From positions 310,001 to 374,000 of the forward strand of contig NZ_JADKYZ010000006.1 of the NCBI RefSeq assembly GCF_015354245.1: a stretch of 64,000 nt of DNA, given 5' to 3'. Under the pieces are notes generated by a model. The model searched no databases. It was not told where the DNA came from and saw only the letters and a list, made by a program, of their open reading frames with translations. The first letter of the stretch is position 1, and each line of letters starts with the position of its first letter. A program made the position numbers and the translations under genes. Positions 43,375 through 50,840 of this stretch are shown in pieces. This DNA is from Diaphorobacter caeni. Lineage in GTDB: Bacteria > Pseudomonadota > Gammaproteobacteria > Burkholderiales > Burkholderiaceae_C.

Positions 43375-43693
43375 TCAAGCATTCCTGTTGTCGATGGGCA
43401 TTTGAATTAATTCGGCTCGCTATTTTTTTGATTGAATGCACCATTAACCAGAGTGGGTGTGGGACACCGACGGTAACGCAGGTTGAGCATGCCAATGATA
43501 ACCGGTCCGCGAAGGGAGGAAACGCCTATGGCGCGGCGGGGAAATATGTGAAAATATGTGTGATTTGTGTCATTGACAGTGGCCCACGATGGACGGTTTT
43601 TTGCGTCTTGTCGCGGGTCAATGATTGCGCCGATCGCTTGGATGCTATGAGTTTGGTTTGAGGCGCTTGATCCGCCTATAAACTTGCAGTCGA
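43375..43693. promoter_or_regulatory. AT-richer divergent gap between wzm and the endonuclease gene
   Basis: A 319-base gap without a convincing gene. A possible plus-strand promoter is TTGGTT (43653-43658), an 18-base spacer and TATAAA (43677-43682), 11 bases before the endonuclease ATG. The wzm side has A/T-rich tracts and the 10-base palindrome GAATTAATTC, but no clear promoter. A short direct repeat, AAATATGTG, occurs twice near 43540-43560. Confidence 0.35.
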
Positions 43694-44659
43694 ATGACTG
43701 CCAAGAACAAAAAGAAGCAGCCACGCAAGCGCAAAGCTGCGGGCTCGCGTGCCTCAAGTGCCTTTTCCCTTTCCTCCCTCTCTTCATCATCGCTGCGTCG
43801 TCTGGGCCTTTGGCTGCTGGGATCGACGGCGGTGGCCACACAGATCTCCAGTTGCGGAACGCTTCCTTGGTTGCAGGGTGAGGCCGAGGCTGCTCTTGAG
43901 GCTTTTCTGCGCGGGCACACGTCCGTGTCGACGTCCGCCTCCACGCCAACGCCTTTGCCGTCACCGTCGCCGGTCCCCGGTGGCGCACTGTCGGCCACCC
44001 GTTTCGAGGCCTGCCCGCAGTTCTTCGCGGGCGGCATCGCGCCGCGCGTTCCCACGGCGCCCAAGCTGCGCGAGCTTTGCTACAACGCATTTGCCGTGCT
44101 GCACAGCGGTAGCACGCGCACCCCGGTGTTCGTGGCCGAACGGCTCAATCGGCAGACGGTGCTGAACGCGCAGGGAGAGCAGCGCACGGACCGCTTCTTC
44201 GCCGATGCCCGGCTGCCGCGCAGCGAGCGCTCGGAGCTGGAGGACTACCGGGGCTCGGGCTTTGCGCGCGGCCACATGGCGCCAGCGGCCGACATGCCCA
44301 CGCCCGAGGCGATGGCGCAGAGCTTCAGCCTCGCCAACATGGTGCCGCAGAACTCGGCGCACAACAGCGGGCCGTGGGCGAAGATCGAAAAGGACACGCG
44401 CAGCTACGCGCTGCGCGCCAAGGGCGATGTCTATGTGATCACCGGCCCGGTTTTTGAATCGCGGGGACAGACCATCGGGCAGGACCGCGTCAGCGTGCCG
44501 ACTCAGCTGTTCAAGCTGGTCTATGACGCGACTTCCAAGCGTGCATGGGCGCACTGGCAGCAGAACTCCGCGCAGGGTCAGGCGGGCCGCCCGATCAGCT
44601 ACGGAGAGCTGGAGCAGCGGCTTGGCATGGAGCTGCTGCCTGGCGTCGAAATCAGGTGA
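43694..44659 (+). CDS. DNA/RNA non-specific endonuclease (NUC1 family), membrane-anchored or secreted
   Basis: A 321-residue protein. The start has a very basic head (KNKKKQPRKRKA), a serine-rich run and a hydrophobic segment at about 37-55 (LGLWLLGSTAVATQISSC), so it is exported or anchored; TQISSC is only a poor lipobox. A proline/serine/threonine linker (about 75-95) leads to the nuclease domain with the catalytic RGH motif in GFARGHMAPAADM and the metal-binding asparagine region SLANMVPQNSAHNSGPWAKIE. These enzymes cut DNA and RNA outside the cytoplasm. No inhibitor gene is adjacent. It converges with the next gene with no gap. Confidence 0.88.
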   Translation: MTAKNKKKQPRKRKAAGSRASSAFSLSSLSSSSLRRLGLWLLGSTAVATQISSCGTLPWLQGEAEAALEAFLRGHTSVSTSASTPTPLPSPSPVPGGALSATRFEACPQFFAGGIAPRVPTAPKLRELCYNAFAVLHSGSTRTPVFVAERLNRQTVLNAQGEQRTDRFFADARLPRSERSELEDYRGSGFARGHMAPAADMPTPEAMAQSFSLANMVPQNSAHNSGPWAKIEKDTRSYALRAKGDVYVITGPVFESRGQTIGQDRVSVPTQLFKLVYDATSKRAWAHWQQNSAQGQAGRPISYGELEQRLGMELLPGVEIR

Positions 44660-45667
44660 TCAAAAGCTCAGGCAGACCTTGCCGAAGTGCCTGCCGGCCT
44701 TCTGATGCTCGAAGGCCGCCGCGATCTGTTCGAGCGGGTACTGGCTGTCGATCACCGGCTTCCAGTCGAATCGCTCGAGCGCGCGCACCATGTCCTGCTG
44801 GTCTAGGCGGCTGCCCACGATCAGGCCCCGCAGGGTCTGCTGCTTGCGCATGAGCTCGACGGTCGGAATGTCGCCCGCGAAACCGGTCAGCACGCCCATC
44901 AGCGCGATGTGGCCGCCCACGCGGCAGGCGCGGATCGATTGGGGCAGGGTGCTCGGGCCGCCGACTTCCACGACGATGTCGGCACCGCGTCCGCCCGTCA
45001 GCGCCAGCACTTTGTCGCCCCATTGGGGGTTGTCGCGGTAGTTGATGACGTCGGATGCGCCCATCGCGAGCAGCTGCTTTTCCTTGGCGGCTGACGAGGT
45101 GGTGGCGATCACGCGCGCGCCCATGGAGCGGGCCATCTGCAGCGCGAAGATCGAGACGCCGCCCGTGCCCAGCACCAGCACGGTGTCGCCCGCCTTGATG
45201 CCGCCGTCGATCACCAGCGCGCGCCATGCGGTCAGGCCCGCCGTGGTCAGCGTCGCGGCTTCCTCGTGGGTGTAGCCCTTGGGCGCATGGGTGAACGAGG
45301 TGATGGGAGCCGTCACCAGCTCGCGCGCAAAGCCGTCGATGCCGTCGCCCGGCACGGTGAGGAAGTCGGCGATCGTCGCGGGACCGGCCTGCCAGGTCGG
45401 GAAGAAGCACGAGACCACCGCGTCGCCCTCCTTGAACTCGCTGACGCCCGCACCCACGGCGGTCACGACGCCCGCGCCGTCCGACATGGGAATCAGCCTG
45501 TCGGCTGAGCCGGGCTTGCCGAGCACCACGCCCAGGTCGTGGTAGTTCAGCGAACTGGCGTGCACGCGCACCTGGATCTCGCCCGCCTTGGGCGCGGCGG
45601 GCTCGGGCAGGTCGACGGACCGGAGGCGCTCCAGACCACCGGGGCTCTGCAGTTGAATGGCTTTCAT
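44660..45667 (-). CDS. MDR-family zinc-type alcohol dehydrogenase/quinone oxidoreductase-like protein
   Basis: A 335-residue medium-chain dehydrogenase. GroES-like N-domain: VHASSLNYHDLGVVLGKPG and PMSDGAGVV, lacking the usual catalytic zinc cysteine and histidine. Rossmann domain: VLVLGTGGVSIFALQMARSMGARV. NAD(P)-dependent reduction of enones or quinones is the likely activity. It is divergent from an HxlR regulator 171 bases away, and a palindrome lies in that gap. HxlR regulators often control such oxidoreductases in response to electrophiles. Confidence 0.9.
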   Translation of the reverse strand: MKAIQLQSPGGLERLRSVDLPEPAAPKAGEIQVRVHASSLNYHDLGVVLGKPGSADRLIPMSDGAGVVTAVGAGVSEFKEGDAVVSCFFPTWQAGPATIADFLTVPGDGIDGFARELVTAPITSFTHAPKGYTHEEAATLTTAGLTAWRALVIDGGIKAGDTVLVLGTGGVSIFALQMARSMGARVIATTSSAAKEKQLLAMGASDVINYRDNPQWGDKVLALTGGRGADIVVEVGGPSTLPQSIRACRVGGHIALMGVLTGFAGDIPTVELMRKQQTLRGLIVGSRLDQQDMVRALERFDWKPVIDSQYPLEQIAAAFEHQKAGRHFGKVCLSF

Positions 45668-45781
45668 GAATGGAATCCTTTGCTGTCGGGATGAATGTGG
45701 GGGAGAGGTTTGCACCGAGGGGAATTCGCGAAGTCCGGTGCGCGGCGTCATCTTGCGCAGTAAGCTGCCTTTTTCCAAGAA

Positions 45782-45797
45782 CCAACATATTTGTTGG
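45782..45797. promoter_or_regulatory. Perfect inverted repeat, probable HxlR operator
   Basis: CCAACA-TATT-TGTTGG, 6-base arms with a 4-base spacer, in the gap between the divergent oxidoreductase and hxlR-type genes, 41 bases before the regulator start. Size and symmetry fit a dimeric winged-helix regulator. Function inferred from position. Confidence 0.5.
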
Positions 45798-45838
45798 GTA
45801 GTATTAAAAATGTAAGTATTGGGCCGGAGGCATATTTC

Positions 45839-46201
45839 ATGAAGCGACTCAATGGCAAAAGCGGCTGCTCGGTGGAAGTCACGCTCTCGGTGATCGGCGG
45901 CACGTGGAAGCCCATCATCATCTACAACCTGATGCGCGGAAAGAAGCGCTTCATGGAGCTGAGCCGCGCCATCCCCTCGGCGACCCAGCGCATGCTCACG
46001 CTGCAACTGCGCGAGCTGGAGGCCGACGGCATCGTGCAGCGCACGGTCTATGCCGAGGTGCCGCCGCGCGTGGACTATGAACTCACCGAACTGGGGCTGT
46101 CGCTCGAGCCGGTGCTCGAGGCGATGCGGGCATGGGGGCTGGGGTATGCGGCGCTGGCGCAGTCGGGTGAGGACGTGGCACGCGAAGTGGCATGCGTGTA
46201 G
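45839..46201 (+). CDS. HxlR-family transcriptional regulator
   Basis: A 120-residue winged-helix protein started at ATG 45839, with GGAGG nine bases upstream. The family pattern CSVEVTLSVIGGTWKPIIIYNLMRGKKRFMELSRAI includes the conserved cysteine near the N-terminus, the likely redox or electrophile sensor, and LTLQLRELEADGIVQR is the recognition region. It is divergent from the MDR oxidoreductase and most likely controls it through the palindrome at 45782. Confidence 0.92.
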   Translation: MKRLNGKSGCSVEVTLSVIGGTWKPIIIYNLMRGKKRFMELSRAIPSATQRMLTLQLRELEADGIVQRTVYAEVPPRVDYELTELGLSLEPVLEAMRAWGLGYAALAQSGEDVAREVACV

Positions 46202-46227
46202 ATTGCGCGCATCCAATGCCTGAAATC

Positions 46228-46725
46228 TCAGAAGATACCCAGCGTCAGGCCTGACGCGAGTGATTCACCGAGGGATCTGCAGAGCTGCAGATCTTCCTGG
46301 TGGATCTGTTTGGGCGCGAGGATCGCTTCGGGTGTCTGCGCGTGGGTGCAGACGATCAGCGGCTCGGCCACCTCCCTGAGTCGCCAGCCGGTGGCGATGC
46401 GGGCGATCTGCCTTGCGGCGTTGCTGCCGTCGCTGCCCGCGCAGATCAGCGCGAGATACGGACGACCGTTGATGCGCTCGAGCGCGGGATAGTAGCAGCG
46501 GTCAAAAAAATCCTTCATCAGTCCGCTGATCGCCGCGAGGTTCTCGGGAGTGGCGAAGATGTAGCCATCGGCCCCAAGCACGTCCTCCGGCTGCGCGTCC
46601 GTGGCTGGCAGCAGGCGGACATCGACACCGCTCTCCTGCACCGCACCGTCGCGCGCGGCCTCGACCATCTGGCGGGTGCCGCCGGTCAGGGAGTGGTAGA
46701 CGATGAGCAGGGTTTTGCGGGACAT
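46228..46725 (-). CDS. Flavodoxin-family NAD(P)H-dependent FMN reductase-like protein
   Basis: A 165-residue protein with a flavodoxin-like fold. The FMN phosphate loop is YHSLTGGTRQMVEAA, and the middle strands include GYIFATPENLAAISGLMKDFFDR, typical of the NADPH-dependent FMN reductase/multimeric flavodoxin group. ATG 46725 was chosen; an in-frame ATG at 46740 is possible. It converges with the HxlR gene. The substrate is unknown. Confidence 0.8.
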   Translation of the reverse strand: MSRKTLLIVYHSLTGGTRQMVEAARDGAVQESGVDVRLLPATDAQPEDVLGADGYIFATPENLAAISGLMKDFFDRCYYPALERINGRPYLALICAGSDGSNAARQIARIATGWRLREVAEPLIVCTHAQTPEAILAPKQIHQEDLQLCRSLGESLASGLTLGIF

Positions 46726-46778
46726 GGTGCCGCCAAGCATATCCCGCAAACCGATCGCGTGGCGACTCGGAGGACGAT

Positions 46779-48236
46779 TCAGACGGAGGCTTCCAGCGCA
46801 CCGCGCAGGGCAGGGTGCCGAAAGCAGTAGCCGCTGGCGAGCGCCTTGGTCGGCGCGACGTTCTGGCCGTCGAGCAGCAACTCCGACATCTCGCCGAGCA
46901 TCGTCCGCAGAGCGCCCGCTGGCATCTTCATCCACAGGGGGCGGCGGTGAACCGTGGCGAGCGTGCGCGCGAACTGGTCCTGCGAGACCATGTCGGGGGC
47001 GACGGCGTTGAGCGCGCCGTGCAGCACGGGCTCGGACATGGCGTGGCGGATCAGGCCGACGAGATCATCCACATGAACCCATGGCATGGACTGACGCCCC
47101 GAGCCAATGATGGCGCCCAACCCCAGTCGTGTGGCGAGTGCCTGTGGCGGCAGCGCGCCGCCCCCCGCGCCGAGCACGATGCCGGGGCGCACGCAGACCA
47201 CGCGGGTGCCCAGGCGTTCGGCAAGCAGGGCCTCCCGCTCGATGGCGACGCAGAGGTCCGACTGGAAGCGCCCCGGATCACTGGCGGCCGATTCGTCGAT
47301 GCGCGCGTTGCCGTGCGCCGTGCCGTAGAAGCCCACGGCCGACGCGGCGACCAGTACCTCGGGCCTGCGCTCGAGGCGCTCGATCAGCGCGAGCAGGTCG
47401 CGGGTGATCTGCAGGCGGCTTTGCAGCAGCTTGCGGCGGCGGCTTGGGGTCCACAGGCCCCCGAGGATATTGGCGCCCGCCAGATGCACGATGGCGTCGA
47501 TGCGGGTTTCGGCGGGAATGTCGCTCAGGCGGTCGATCACCCAGACGTCATCGCCAAAACTGGCACGGGCGAGCAGCGGGTCGCGGCTCAGCACGATGAC
47601 GCGGCGACCTTCGCGCTGGAGTTGACGCACCAGGGCCGATCCCACGAAGCCCGTGCCGCCGGTGACCAGCACGGTGGGCGCGCCGATCGCCTGTGGAGCG
47701 GGCGGGGCCGCCTGTGCGTCGGCATCGGCGATGTGGCCCATCTTGCGCACGGCAATGGCGTTGCGGATGCTCCAGGTCGTCACGCCGAGCGCCGCGAGCG
47801 TGCAGAACCAGCTCCAGAACCCGTGGTAGGTGAACGCCAGTTCGGTCGGCAGGCGCGCCGCGTCCCAGAGGCGCGGGCCGAGCAGGCCGAGCAGCAGACC
47901 GTAGCTCACGGTGAGCACGGTGTGCAGCGCGCGCTCGAAGGGCGGCAGCTTGCGGCAGCGGTCTTCCTCCAGAAAGTCGGCGACGGTCACCACCATTTCC
48001 ACCAGCAGCAGAGCGCCGACGGCGATGGCCCACCAGCCCTGGATCTGTATCCAGGCGAAGACGACGTAGAGCGCGCCGTAGATGGCCTCGCGCATGGCGT
48101 GCAGGCGCAGTTCGTAGCGTGCGGACGTCCGCTGCGGCAGGCGTGCGTGCAGCTCGTGGTGCCAGAGATTGTCGAATCCGCCGAGCATGGTCTGAAAGCC
48201 GAGCACGCAGAAGATGAGAGTGGTCATGGTCGTCAT
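46779..48236 (-). CDS. Fusion of a four-helix membrane domain with a TIGR01777-type (SDR39U1) epimerase
   Basis: A 485-residue protein. Residues 1-165 carry four membrane segments (LIFCVLGFQTMLGGFDNLWHH, WAIAVGALLLVEMVVTVADF, VLTVSYGLLLGLLGP, WFCTLAALGVTTW). Residues about 188-485 are a TIGR01777/SDR39U1 nucleotide-sugar-epimerase-like domain with VLVTGGTGFVGSALVRQL, HLAGANILGG and SAVGFYG. The fusion tethers a soluble epimerase to the membrane. The DUF4166 gene is 15 bases upstream on the same strand, and these two families are known to occur together. Function is unassigned in the literature known to me. Confidence 0.87.
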   Translation of the reverse strand: MTTMTTLIFCVLGFQTMLGGFDNLWHHELHARLPQRTSARYELRLHAMREAIYGALYVVFAWIQIQGWWAIAVGALLLVEMVVTVADFLEEDRCRKLPPFERALHTVLTVSYGLLLGLLGPRLWDAARLPTELAFTYHGFWSWFCTLAALGVTTWSIRNAIAVRKMGHIADADAQAAPPAPQAIGAPTVLVTGGTGFVGSALVRQLQREGRRVIVLSRDPLLARASFGDDVWVIDRLSDIPAETRIDAIVHLAGANILGGLWTPSRRRKLLQSRLQITRDLLALIERLERRPEVLVAASAVGFYGTAHGNARIDESAASDPGRFQSDLCVAIEREALLAERLGTRVVCVRPGIVLGAGGGALPPQALATRLGLGAIIGSGRQSMPWVHVDDLVGLIRHAMSEPVLHGALNAVAPDMVSQDQFARTLATVHRRPLWMKMPAGALRTMLGEMSELLLDGQNVAPTKALASGYCFRHPALRGALEASV

Positions 48237-48251
48237 GGTGAAACCTCCGTT

Positions 48252-48875
48252 TCAGAGGGGATGCGGGTCGTTGAAGACGCCGGTTTGGTGAAAGGTGCGA
48301 CCCCACAGCCGATGCTGCATGGTCAGCGTGAAGCGGAATTGGCCCGGGCCGACGTCGCGGTGCTCGACGCGGCAGGTGCCGGGCGTGAGCCATCCGGGAA
48401 CGGGCATGCGCATGCGGCCGAGCAGCAGGAAGTAGCCACGGCTCTGGAACACCAGCGCGCCGTCGTCGACGAACACGTCCAGATGCATGGAGAGGCCGCC
48501 CGAAGTGCACTCCTCGAGCGCACCGTCCGGGCCGACCCGCTTGGTCGAGCGCACCTGCTGGCCGCCCAGAACGCGCTCCCAGACCACGCCGCCATTGCCG
48601 TCGTTGCGGACGTTCACCCTGGCCGCCACCGCGTTCTTGCGCGAGGCGGCCAGCGGGCTGCCGAGCAGGCTGGCCGCGAGTCCGAAGACGCGCCCAATCC
48701 ACGAAGCGCGCAGCTCCATCTCGCCGACGTAGCTCACGTCGTCGTGCGCCGCCGCGAAGCGCCTGCGGATCGCGGGAGACAGCGTCTGCCAGGAAGCCGC
48801 ACCCACCAGTGCGGAAATATCCAACGCAGCATGCGCAGGGCCTTCGGTGGTGGGGGAGTGGTGCAGGGTGTTCAT
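48252..48875 (-). CDS. DUF4166 domain-containing protein
   Basis: A 207-residue protein of the DUF4166 family, recognised by LSPAIRRRFA, MELRASWIGRVFGLAASLLGSPL, WERVLGGQQVRSTKR and the C-terminal VEHRDVGPGQFRFTLTMQHRLWGRTFHQTGVF. There is no signal peptide. It is the first gene of a two-gene unit with the membrane-epimerase fusion. The domain is uncharacterised; beta-strand-rich ligand binding is likely from the pattern. Confidence 0.83.
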   Translation of the reverse strand: MNTLHHSPTTEGPAHAALDISALVGAASWQTLSPAIRRRFAAAHDDVSYVGEMELRASWIGRVFGLAASLLGSPLAASRKNAVAARVNVRNDGNGGVVWERVLGGQQVRSTKRVGPDGALEECTSGGLSMHLDVFVDDGALVFQSRGYFLLLGRMRMPVPGWLTPGTCRVEHRDVGPGQFRFTLTMQHRLWGRTFHQTGVFNDPHPL

Positions 48876-48929
48876 GCACGGGTTGGTGCAGCAACCATGC
48901 CAATTCGCAAGTTGTTGATTTGATTGAAG

Positions 48930-48991
48930 TTGTTTGTTGTGTTGTCAACTTCGTATACAGCGTGATTGCCGGTGGCGTAAACGCCGTTTAC
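48930..48991 (+). promoter_or_regulatory. Possible promoter and operator of the sensor kinase operon
   Basis: TTGTTT (48930-48935), an 18-base spacer and TATACA (48954-48959) make a fair sigma-70-type promoter. A perfect inverted repeat GTAAAC-GCC-GTTTAC (48977-48991) follows, 10 bases before the kinase ATG, where a bound repressor would block transcription or translation. Both assignments are by eye. Confidence 0.4.
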
Positions 48992-49001
48992 AGTGGCGGC
49001 C

Positions 49002-50840
49002 ATGGCCATTCATGTCGCGCTGTTTCTCACCCTGCTCGAAACCATCGCCCTCAGCGCGGTGCTGCTGGTCTGGGCCAACCAGGTGCGCGGGGCGCGGCTG
49101 CTGGTGGTGTTCCTTGCGGGTGTGGCGACCTGGATCGTCGGCAACGAGCTGCCCAACTGGTTCGGCATCGCGACCGCGCCGCTCGCGATGGCGCTGTTGT
49201 CCACGTTGCCGCTCACCTCGGCGGCGTTTTTGCACTTCTGCCTGATCTTCTGCCATTCGCCCATCGACAGGCGCTGGATCCATGCGGCCTACGCGGGCGC
49301 GGCGCTCACCGCCCTGCATGCGCTGCTGCGCTCGCCCGGCGAGTTCGAGCATTTCGAGCCGTTCACCGGCGTGGAGTGGGTGGTCGTACCCAACCATGTG
49401 GGCTGGATGACGAGTCTGGTATGGGCGTGTTTTGCGGCGCTCGGCATTCTGGCGCTGCTGATGACGTTCTTTCACGCGGCCTCGGCCCAGCGGCGCAGGC
49501 AGATTGGCGCGGTGGCGATTTCCTGCGGCTGGGGGCTGTTGGCCATGTCGGGCTACGCGTTCGCAGCGCTCAAGATTCCTGTCTATCCATGGCAGGTGCT
49601 GGCCGCGCCCGTCTTTCCCGTGATTCTGGTCTACGGCATCCTGCGCTACCGCGTGTTCGTGGCCAACGTCTGGGCGCGGCGCGCGCTTGCGTCGGTCATT
49701 CTGATGGCGCTGGGGGTGCTGGTGGTGCCGCTCACGGTGCTGCTGCCGTTCGAGTCGCGCTGGGTGGTGGCGATCGCGGTGGCCGCCACCACGCTTGCGC
49801 TGCGCGGGCCCGTATGGAACTTCGCGTCGCGGCTGGTGTATCCGGGCGGCACGCTGTCGGCGGAGGACTGGCGGCAATGGCGGATGCAGCTCAGCCAGGC
49901 GGACACCATGGAGCAACTGCAGGCCAGGGCCACCGCCATGCTGTCGCAGCGCATGGGCATGGAGATTCAGACCCGGATCGCTCGTGATGCGAACGCGCAG
50001 GCACTGAGCCAGACCGCCACGGAGGACAACGGCGCAGAGCCCACGCTGGTGTGCTCTGACCACGCGGGCGAGTGGCAGACGCAGCTTTTCGGATTCGAGG
50101 AGGCGCCACCGGGCCAGCTCCATCTGGCCGAACTGTTCGGCACCTTGCTTGCCGATGCGGCAGCGAACGTCGAGCGCTCCGAAATCGCACGGCAGCGCGA
50201 GCGCGAAAGCCAGCTGAACGCGCGGCTGGCCGAGCTCGGATCGCTCGCCACCACCGTGGCTCATGATCTGCGCAACCCGCTCAACATCATCGCCATGGCG
50301 GTCGCGCTGGCGCCGCAGGAAACGCGGCAGGAGGTCGGCGAGCAGATCACGCGCATCTCGCGGCTGACCGAAGACCTGCTCGACTACGCGAAGCCGTGGC
50401 AAATCCACTTGGCCGATACCGACATCGCCGCACGCATTTCCGCGCTGATCCGCCGCATGCCCGAGGTGGAAACGGGCCCCGGACTGGGCGACGCATTCCC
50501 CGTTCGGCTCGATCCCGTGCGCTTCGATCAGGCCGTCGTCAATCTTTTGACCAATGCACGCCAGTCGGCCGCGTCCAAGCGGGTGCTGATCGACGCCGAA
50601 CGCCGCGACGGCGCGGTGCTGGTCCATGTCTGCGACGACGGCCCGGGCATCCCCGACGATCTGCGCGAGCGGCTCTTCCAGCCCTTCGCCTCGCGCAGTC
50701 CCGGCGGCACGGGGCTGGGCCTTGCCATCGTCGCTCGCATCATGTCCGCGCATGGCGGCACGGCCGAGCTGACCGAGCGCGCACCATGGCACACCTGCTT
50801 CACGCTGACTTTTCCGACGACCGAGAACACCGCATCATGA
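49002..50840 (+). CDS. Sensor histidine kinase with multi-helix membrane sensor
   Basis: A 612-residue kinase. Residues 1-270 contain about seven to eight hydrophobic segments (from AIHVALFLTLLETIALSAVLLVW onwards), a 7TM-type sensor. A GAF-like linker (about 300-400) leads to the H-box VAHDLRNPLN with H421 and the ATPase domain (NLLTNARQSA, CDDGPGIPDDL, GGTGLGLAIV). ATG 49002 was chosen over a GTG three codons earlier. It overlaps the response regulator by 4 bases (ATGA), so they form a pair. The signal is unknown. The layout recalls PrsK/PrsR-type systems, but no PEP-CTERM or exopolysaccharide gene is close by. Confidence 0.88.
   Translation: MAIHVALFLTLLETIALSAVLLVWANQVRGARLLVVFLAGVATWIVGNELPNWFGIATAPLAMALLSTLPLTSAAFLHFCLIFCHSPIDRRWIHAAYAGAALTALHALLRSPGEFEHFEPFTGVEWVVVPNHVGWMTSLVWACFAALGILALLMTFFHAASAQRRRQIGAVAISCGWGLLAMSGYAFAALKIPVYPWQVLAAPVFPVILVYGILRYRVFVANVWARRALASVILMALGVLVVPLTVLLPFESRWVVAIAVAATTLALRGPVWNFASRLVYPGGTLSAEDWRQWRMQLSQADTMEQLQARATAMLSQRMGMEIQTRIARDANAQALSQTATEDNGAEPTLVCSDHAGEWQTQLFGFEEAPPGQLHLAELFGTLLADAAANVERSEIARQRERESQLNARLAELGSLATTVAHDLRNPLNIIAMAVALAPQETRQEVGEQITRISRLTEDLLDYAKPWQIHLADTDIAARISALIRRMPEVETGPGLGDAFPVRLDPVRFDQAVVNLLTNARQSAASKRVLIDAERRDGAVLVHVCDDGPGIPDDLRERLFQPFASRSPGGTGLGLAIVARIMSAHGGTAELTERAPWHTCFTLTFPTTENTAS

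Noticed and set aside
46815-48923. 702-residue plus-strand frame
   Set aside because: Antisense to the epimerase fusion and DUF4166 genes, both with clear family motifs.
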